Below the pieces are notes generated by a model. The model was given only the letters and a program-made list of their open reading frames with translations. It was not told the origin of the DNA and made no database searches. A DNA stretch of 64,000 bases from Mangrovactinospora gilvigrisea. Lineage in GTDB: Bacteria > Actinomycetota > Actinomycetes > Streptomycetales > Streptomycetaceae. Positions 59,815-64,000 of this stretch are shown here, one piece after another; position 1 is the first letter of the stretch; each line of letters starts with the position of its first letter. The translations under genes and the position numbers were made by a program. The stretch covers positions 1 to 64,000 of the forward strand of contig NZ_MLCF01000062.1 of assembly GCF_001879105.1 (NCBI RefSeq). The letters run 5' to 3'.

Positions 59815-61428
59815 CTACTTCGTGGTGTTCGCGGAGTGCTCCTCCGCGTAATCCTTGGCGATCCTGTCTCCGCCGCCGGACTTCCACTTCTTCACGGCTG
59901 CGTCCCAGGAGCTGACGGGCTGGCGGCCGGTGACGATGCCGGTGATGGTGTCCGTCATGTTCTGGGTGATGGTGGCGCCGACCGAGGTCGCGGTGGCGGA
60001 GCGCAGGCCGTTGGCGGGATTGTCGAGCATGGTGGGGCAGACCTCCTGCTCCCACTGGTAGGCGGCTTTGACGCCGTCCTGCTTTCCCGCCACGTACATC
60101 ACCTGGGGGGCGTTGCACATGTAGCCGAAGGGCGGGTTGAGGGTGGTGAGGTCGGCGACGATCGGGTCGCCGTTGCCGTTGAACTTGAAGGTGACGCCCT
60201 CCATGCCGTAGTTGAGGAGCTGGTACTCCTCGGTGCCGAACGGCGAGGCCAGCCAGTCCAGCAGCCGCAGCACCATCTTGACCTTCGACTTGGCGAGGTT
60301 CTTGTTCAGCACGGTGTAGCCGAAGGTGTAGTTGCCGGCGTACATGACGGGCTTGGCGCCGCCGACGGCGAGGGGGAGCGCCGGCGCCGCGAGGAAGGCG
60401 CAGTCGGTGAGCGTGGACGGCAGGGCGCTGAAGCCGTCGACGTAGGACGCGATGGTGCCGTTGTAGAACTGCGTCTTGAGGTCGACGGTGGAGGCCGTCG
60501 GGGAGGTCGGCCACATCACCTTCTTCGACCACAGGTTGTGGACGTAGGCAAGCAGGTCCTTGTATCTGGGGTCCTCGTAGGCCGAGGTGAACTCGCCGTT
60601 CTTGACCGACCAGCCGTTGGGGATGCCGAAGGAGGAGGCGAAGCCGCCGGTCGGGAGGCCGCCGAGCCCGTAGTGCTTGCCCTGCGTCAGCTCCTGGGTG
60701 AAGTGGGCGTACTCGTCCGCCGAGAAGGTGCCGGTCGGCTTGTAGCCGAGCTTGGCGAACCTGTCGCGGTCGATCCACAGCGGTCCGCCCGGCCGGGCAC
60801 GCGGGTTCGGGACGCCGTAGATGCCGCCGTGGAAGCGGCCGATGGCGCTCCAGCAGGCGGTGGGGATGTTGGCGAGGTTGGGGTAGTCCTTGACCGCGTC
60901 GCCCGAGAGGTGCTCCGAGAGGTCGGTCATCGTCTTGAGGACGAACTCGGCCTCGTGGGGGAGGCTGCCGACGCCGGCGATGTTGAGGACGTCCGGGAGG
61001 TCGCTGCCGGCCATCACGGTGGCCAGCTTGGAGGAGTAGTCGGCCGCCGGGATCGCCGTGAACTCGATCTTCACGCCGAGCGCCTTCTCCATGGCCTGCC
61101 AGTACTTGTTGCCGGCCTCGGGAAGCGGCGGGGGGTTGTAGGTGACGGACATGACCTTGAGGGTGGAGCCGTCGCCCGGGGTGCCGTCGTGGCCCTTGGT
61201 GAGCTTGGACGGGTACGTGAGGTAGGTGTCCTGGATCCCGGTCCTGGGGTCGCCCTTGAGATCGGGCGCGGGACCGGTCCTGGGAACGAGCGTCGGCCAC
61301 GGGGCGAGCTTGGTCCCCTTGTTGGCCACATTGCCGGAGCTGGGCGAGCCCCCGCAGGCGGTGATCAGCCCGGGGGCGAGCGCGAGGCCGGCGGAGCGCA
61401 GGAGGGTGCGACGGGACAGCGCGGTCAC
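59815..61428 (-). CDS. ABC-type extracellular solute-binding lipoprotein, orphan
   Basis: 537 residues from a GTG with AAGGGA upstream. The N-terminus is a Tat-type lipoprotein signal (SRRTLLRSAGLALAPGLITACGG), so it is membrane-anchored outside. The mature part matches large (LplA-type, family 1) carbohydrate-binding proteins: SVTYNPPPLPEAGNKYWQAMEKALGVKIEFTAIPAADYSSKLATVMAGSDLPDVLNI, and a C-terminal domain ending with GRQPVSSWDAAVKKWKSGGGDRIAKDYAEE. No LplB/LplC-like permease or ATPase gene is adjacent, so it must share a transporter or serve as a receptor. Confidence 0.87.
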   Translation of the reverse strand: MTALSRRTLLRSAGLALAPGLITACGGSPSSGNVANKGTKLAPWPTLVPRTGPAPDLKGDPRTGIQDTYLTYPSKLTKGHDGTPGDGSTLKVMSVTYNPPPLPEAGNKYWQAMEKALGVKIEFTAIPAADYSSKLATVMAGSDLPDVLNIAGVGSLPHEAEFVLKTMTDLSEHLSGDAVKDYPNLANIPTACWSAIGRFHGGIYGVPNPRARPGGPLWIDRDRFAKLGYKPTGTFSADEYAHFTQELTQGKHYGLGGLPTGGFASSFGIPNGWSVKNGEFTSAYEDPRYKDLLAYVHNLWSKKVMWPTSPTASTVDLKTQFYNGTIASYVDGFSALPSTLTDCAFLAAPALPLAVGGAKPVMYAGNYTFGYTVLNKNLAKSKVKMVLRLLDWLASPFGTEEYQLLNYGMEGVTFKFNGNGDPIVADLTTLNPPFGYMCNAPQVMYVAGKQDGVKAAYQWEQEVCPTMLDNPANGLRSATATSVGATITQNMTDTITGIVTGRQPVSSWDAAVKKWKSGGGDRIAKDYAEEHSANTTK

Positions 61429-61772
61429 AGCGGTTCCCTTCTTCTGGAACTCTGGAACAGGTGCCGGGAAGGTGGGACGCGTGGATGGGGGTGGGGTGCG
61501 ACTGCGGTGCGCGGATGGAGCCAGCGATGGGGACGAGCGCGCACGTCGCGCTCCCGCGGCCCATGCCGACTGGGCGACGTCGGCGACGTGCTCTGCGGCA
61601 CGCGAACGCCCTTTAGGTGGTCGGGAGTTGGCATTGAAGGTAGCGGGAATCTAGGAGCGACCGATCAATCAGTCAATAGAACTGACCGTTTGGGCGGTCA
61701 CCAGTTGTCCGACGCCTGTCGAGCCGCCGACTGCCCAACGCGGCAAGAGGAGTGGCCGAACCGGGGATGCCT
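61429..61772. other. Gene-free region upstream of the binding protein
   Basis: 344 bp without credible coding sequence; contains the promoter for the binding protein and the 3' end of the next operon. ACTGACCGTTTGGGCGGTCACCAGT has an inverted repeat (GACCG/CGGTC at 61683-61698) within an AT-rich patch (ATCAATCAGTCAATAG), probably a regulator site. A TTTAG near 61612 could be part of a promoter. Confidence 0.4.
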
Positions 61773-62513
61773 CTACTGGTACTCAGCGAGGGCGCTGCTC
61801 TTGAGCAGCCCGCTACCGGAGGCCGAGCGCAGCGCGGCGGCGAGCTTCTCAGGGTGCCGGGTTGGGGCGAACCAGACGGGGGACTCGATGACGAGACGCT
61901 GGTTGGAGCGACGTCCCAAGGGCGTCTGGGTGGCCTCGCCCTGCCGCAGCACGCGGGGAAACTCGGCGCGGTCGACGTCCACGTTGACGACCAGGGCCGC
62001 CCGCATGAACGGCGCCCAGAGCCGTCCGAGGCGGATGGCTCCGCCGGCCCGGAAGCCGACGTCCAGCGCTTCGCTGCGCAGCCGCTTGAGCTCGGTTCGT
62101 TCGGTGACGACCTCGATCCGCTGGACGGCGTCCCACGGGCAGGAGAAAACAAGCCGCCGCTGGGTTGTTGGGTAGGGCACCCATGGGTCGGTGCCGGTCG
62201 ACGCGGCCCTCGCCTTCCTGTGCGCGGTGCGGCGGATGCCGCCGATGACCACGCCATCGGCGGTGAGGCGGATGTCGGTGGACCAGCACAGCAGAAGGCC
62301 GAAGGGGGCGAAGGTCAGCAGCGCGACCATGCCAAAGAGGAAAGCCGGCACAAAGAGCGCGACAGTCCCAGTGAGCGGCGCCGCGAGTACGAAGAACACA
62401 AACCCGGCGGGCCAGAACAACCCGTGGAAGAGCAGCGGCAAGTTGATCGCCGACCGGTCCTCGCGATAGCGGTCCACGCCACCCTCGGCTGGGTGCGGGT
62501 GCTCAGTCGTCAT
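61773..62513 (-). CDS. Membrane protein with two N-terminal spans and a PH-like domain
   Basis: 246 residues. Two hydrophobic segments (LPLLFHGLFWPAGFVFFVLAAPL and VALFVPAFLFGMVALLTFAPFGLLLCW) precede a cytosolic part: DIRLTADGVVIGGIRR, CPWDAVQRIEVVTERTELKRLRSEALDVGFRAGG, FPRVLRQGEA, which resembles bacterial PH-like (DUF-type) domains. The ATG overlaps the previous gene by 11 bp. The unit with the two upstream genes looks like an operon with less extreme GC content than the rest of the window. Function unknown. Confidence 0.72.
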   Translation of the reverse strand: MTTEHPHPAEGGVDRYREDRSAINLPLLFHGLFWPAGFVFFVLAAPLTGTVALFVPAFLFGMVALLTFAPFGLLLCWSTDIRLTADGVVIGGIRRTAHRKARAASTGTDPWVPYPTTQRRLVFSCPWDAVQRIEVVTERTELKRLRSEALDVGFRAGGAIRLGRLWAPFMRAALVVNVDVDRAEFPRVLRQGEATQTPLGRRSNQRLVIESPVWFAPTRHPEKLAAALRSASGSGLLKSSALAEYQ

Positions 62514-63267
62514 CCGAACCTCCGAACAGAACGGTCCTGAGGATGGCTCGCACTGTGTCGACGGACATCCCGTGCCGGATGGCCGGTTCACGTGTCCCGA
62601 CAGTATGGGTGACCTGCAGGTCGGCAGCGGCGCGAGCCGCGGTTACTCGGTGCATGGGGGAGCTCGCGCGGGCGAGGTAGAGGTCGATCGTGCGAGCGGC
62701 AGGTCGGTCGCCGTCGACTTCCTCGGGCGCATCGTCGAGCCAGTTGGCCATCGCTGCCGTGCCGCCCTCGCGGTTGCAGATCACGTAGCCGTACATCGCA
62801 CCAAGACTGGTCCGCGGTTTGCCGCGGTTCTCCAGAAGGACCATCGAGGTGTGCCCCGCCGAGTCGGGTACGCCGTAGGCCCGCATGTCAGAGGTTCCGT
62901 CCGCGTCCCGGAACAGGGCGACGAACGCTGGGTTGCTCCTGGCCGTGAGCATGATTGCCAGGGCCGGTCCCACTGAGCCGGCGCCGACGAGATTGCCGTC
63001 GCGCGGCACTTCGACATGCTCGTCCACCAGCTTCATTCGCTTGAGTTGGTTCAACCCCGCGGTAGCCAACGCAAAACGGTCCGCCCGGCTCTTCATCCGC
63101 CACCAGGTCCACACGTCCTCGTCGATGACGGCGTTGTTCATCCCGCCGAGCAGGCACAGCTGTGCCGCCGCCAAGAGCAGGAAGCCGTGCATCTGCCCCG
63201 GCCGGAACCGATCGACTCGTGCCGCGATCGCCTCGACGCTGGGCTCCTCCCAGATCGCACCTTGCAT
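62503..63267 (-). CDS. Unknown protein of the three-gene cluster
   Basis: 254 residues starting MQGAIWEEPSVEAIAARVDRFRPGQMHGFLLLAAAQLCLLGG. The first third looks like a helical/winged-helix region (VWTWWRMKSRADRFALATAGLNQLKRMKLVD); the later part has alternating strands (AFVALFRDADGTSDMRAYGVPDSAGHTSMVLLENRGKPRT). It ends DLQVTHTVGTREPAIRHGMSVDTVRAIL. No known family recognised; ESX (EspG-like) chaperones came to mind because of the neighbour, but key motifs are missing. Overlaps the next gene and is 14 bp downstream of the previous one. Confidence 0.65.
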   Translation of the reverse strand: MQGAIWEEPSVEAIAARVDRFRPGQMHGFLLLAAAQLCLLGGMNNAVIDEDVWTWWRMKSRADRFALATAGLNQLKRMKLVDEHVEVPRDGNLVGAGSVGPALAIMLTARSNPAFVALFRDADGTSDMRAYGVPDSAGHTSMVLLENRGKPRTSLGAMYGYVICNREGGTAAMANWLDDAPEEVDGDRPAARTIDLYLARASSPMHRVTAARAAADLQVTHTVGTREPAIRHGMSVDTVRAILRTVLFGGSDDD

Positions 63268-63280
63268 CCGATGCCCTCGA

Positions 63281-64000
63281 CTACTTCTTGTCGTCCGTGG
63301 ACTCGCCGCTCTTGTCGCCGCCCTCACCGAGCAGGTTGTGCCACAGGTAGTCGACTCCGAGGTAGAAGCCGGAGCCGATGGCGACGACCTCCCCCACTCC
63401 GGGGAGCCAGTCGGCCCCCAGATTGAGTTCGGCGAGTTCGGTCAAAGCTGCCGCCGTCCCGACGGCGTTGGTGACAGCGGCGCCCCGGTCGACCCAGCCG
63501 AGCGCGCCCTTGTCCTCCGGGCGGATCAGGGTATAGCCGTCGAGAATCAGCGAGGCGATGCCCATGGCGCCCGACGCGGCTCGCGCCAACCCGAGTCCGC
63601 GAGCCGCCGACTCGTCCTCCGCCACGATCGTTTCTCCTGCGCCCAGATCCAGATTCCAATCCCTGGCCATCAGATCGAGTTGGCGATCCAATTCCTGGGC
63701 CTCCGGACCGCCCCGGGCGAGCTTGTCGTATGCGGCGAAGACGTCGCCGAGCGCCGTCCGGATCTGGGGTCCGCGCATGGCTTTGAACTCATCGACAAGC
63801 TCCCGAGCGTTCTTGGCCATCGCCTCGCCGCCCTCGGCGCGCTGGATGTACATGTGGATGGCGATGTCGGCGCCCAAGGCGTCGAGGCGGGAATGAGGAG
63901 ATTCCAGATCCTTGCGGAACTGGCCCTCTGGACCGAAGATCCTCTCCCAGGCGGACGGATCCTCATCCTTCACCACCGCGGAAGCGAGGTTGAGGGAGAG
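63281..64000 (-). CDS. C-terminal part of a T7SS-type large protein (cut by the window edge)
   Basis: At least 240 residues, open to the right edge with no stop, so the true start lies outside; GTG at 63976 is probably internal. A helical body (RLDALGADIAIHMYIQRAEGGEAMAKNARELVDEFKAM; DKLARGGPEAQELDRQLDLMARDW) is followed by a Gly-rich hydrophobic segment (GWVDRGAAVTNAVGTAAALTELAELNLGADWLPGVGEVVAIGSGFYLGVDYLWHNLLG) and a charged tail (GGDKSGESTDDKK). The last part resembles the C-terminus of actinobacterial ESX-associated long proteins (DUF6571-like). That assignment is tentative. Confidence 0.65.
   Translation of the reverse strand, partial: LSLNLASAVVKDEDPSAWERIFGPEGQFRKDLESPHSRLDALGADIAIHMYIQRAEGGEAMAKNARELVDEFKAMRGPQIRTALGDVFAAYDKLARGGPEAQELDRQLDLMARDWNLDLGAGETIVAEDESAARGLGLARAASGAMGIASLILDGYTLIRPEDKGALGWVDRGAAVTNAVGTAAALTELAELNLGADWLPGVGEVVAIGSGFYLGVDYLWHNLLGEGGDKSGESTDDKK

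Overview
High-GC (about 70-75%) actinobacterial chromosome, most likely Streptomyces or a close relative. The evidence is the chaplin and rodlin genes of the aerial-hypha surface, GTG starts, very strong third-position GC, a fused UreAB, flavin-dependent ThyX and several Tat-type secreted proteins. No plasmid, phage or insertion-sequence core was found, and most of the window reads as ordinary chromosome. The less ordinary parts are a tRNA-Arg flank at the left, a TerD-nuclease fusion, a toxin-antitoxin pair and a cluster of unknown overlapping genes at the right edge.

Layout. 0.1-6 kb: tRNA-Arg(CCT), a tiny membrane protein, a secreted protein, a probable LexA-controlled small gene plus alpha/beta hydrolase, and a TerD-nuclease fusion. 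6-16.5 kb: flavodoxin, HxlR/NmrA redox pair, NTF2-like protein, WYL regulator, thyX, secreted glycosidase-like protein, secreted PAF-acetylhydrolase-like protein, methyltransferase, RIO kinase, a universal stress protein. 16.5-24 kb: a methionyl-tRNA synthetase behind a leader peptide and hairpins, oxyR/ahpC/ahpD, acetyltransferase, HAD phosphatase, vWA protein. 24-26.7 kb: two short chaplins, a small secreted protein and two tandem rodlins. 26.7-36 kb: prs, a NarL-type two-component system with a divergent 33-residue membrane peptide, a Ser/Thr kinase, a PucR-type regulator and the divergent proline-catabolic genes. 36-42 kb: adhE-pflB-pflA and a coupled small membrane protein. 42-49.5 kb: a TTA-containing secreted protein gene, a VapBC-like pair, sdhCDAB and a degenerate OHCU-decarboxylase-like protein. 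49.5-53 kb: GH20 lipoprotein, ECF sigma with a membrane partner, a 9-bp tandem repeat and a small secreted protein. 53-60 kb: the urease operon (ureAB-C-F-G-D) divergent from an NCS1 permease. 60-64 kb: an orphan sugar-type binding protein and three overlapping unknown genes, the last running off the window.

How parts fit together. Three control circuits can be read directly from DNA. (1) An inverted pair of GGCCGTTCGGC sites lies 38 nt upstream of both the sensor-kinase start and the start of the distant secreted PAF-acetylhydrolase-like gene, with centre spacings of 34 and 24 bp (one helical turn apart). This suggests that the response regulator controls both. (2) A Rex-type site (GTGAA-N4-TTCAC) stands before adhE-pflB-pflA, which would link mixed-acid/ethanol fermentation to the NADH/NAD ratio in an otherwise aerobic lineage. 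(3) The metG paralog is preceded by an 18-residue leader with tandem Met codons, an overlapping hairpin and a terminator-like hairpin. A LexA-like box, a palindrome between the proline regulator and catabolic genes, and a LacI-like site with a TTA codon add further regulatory predictions.
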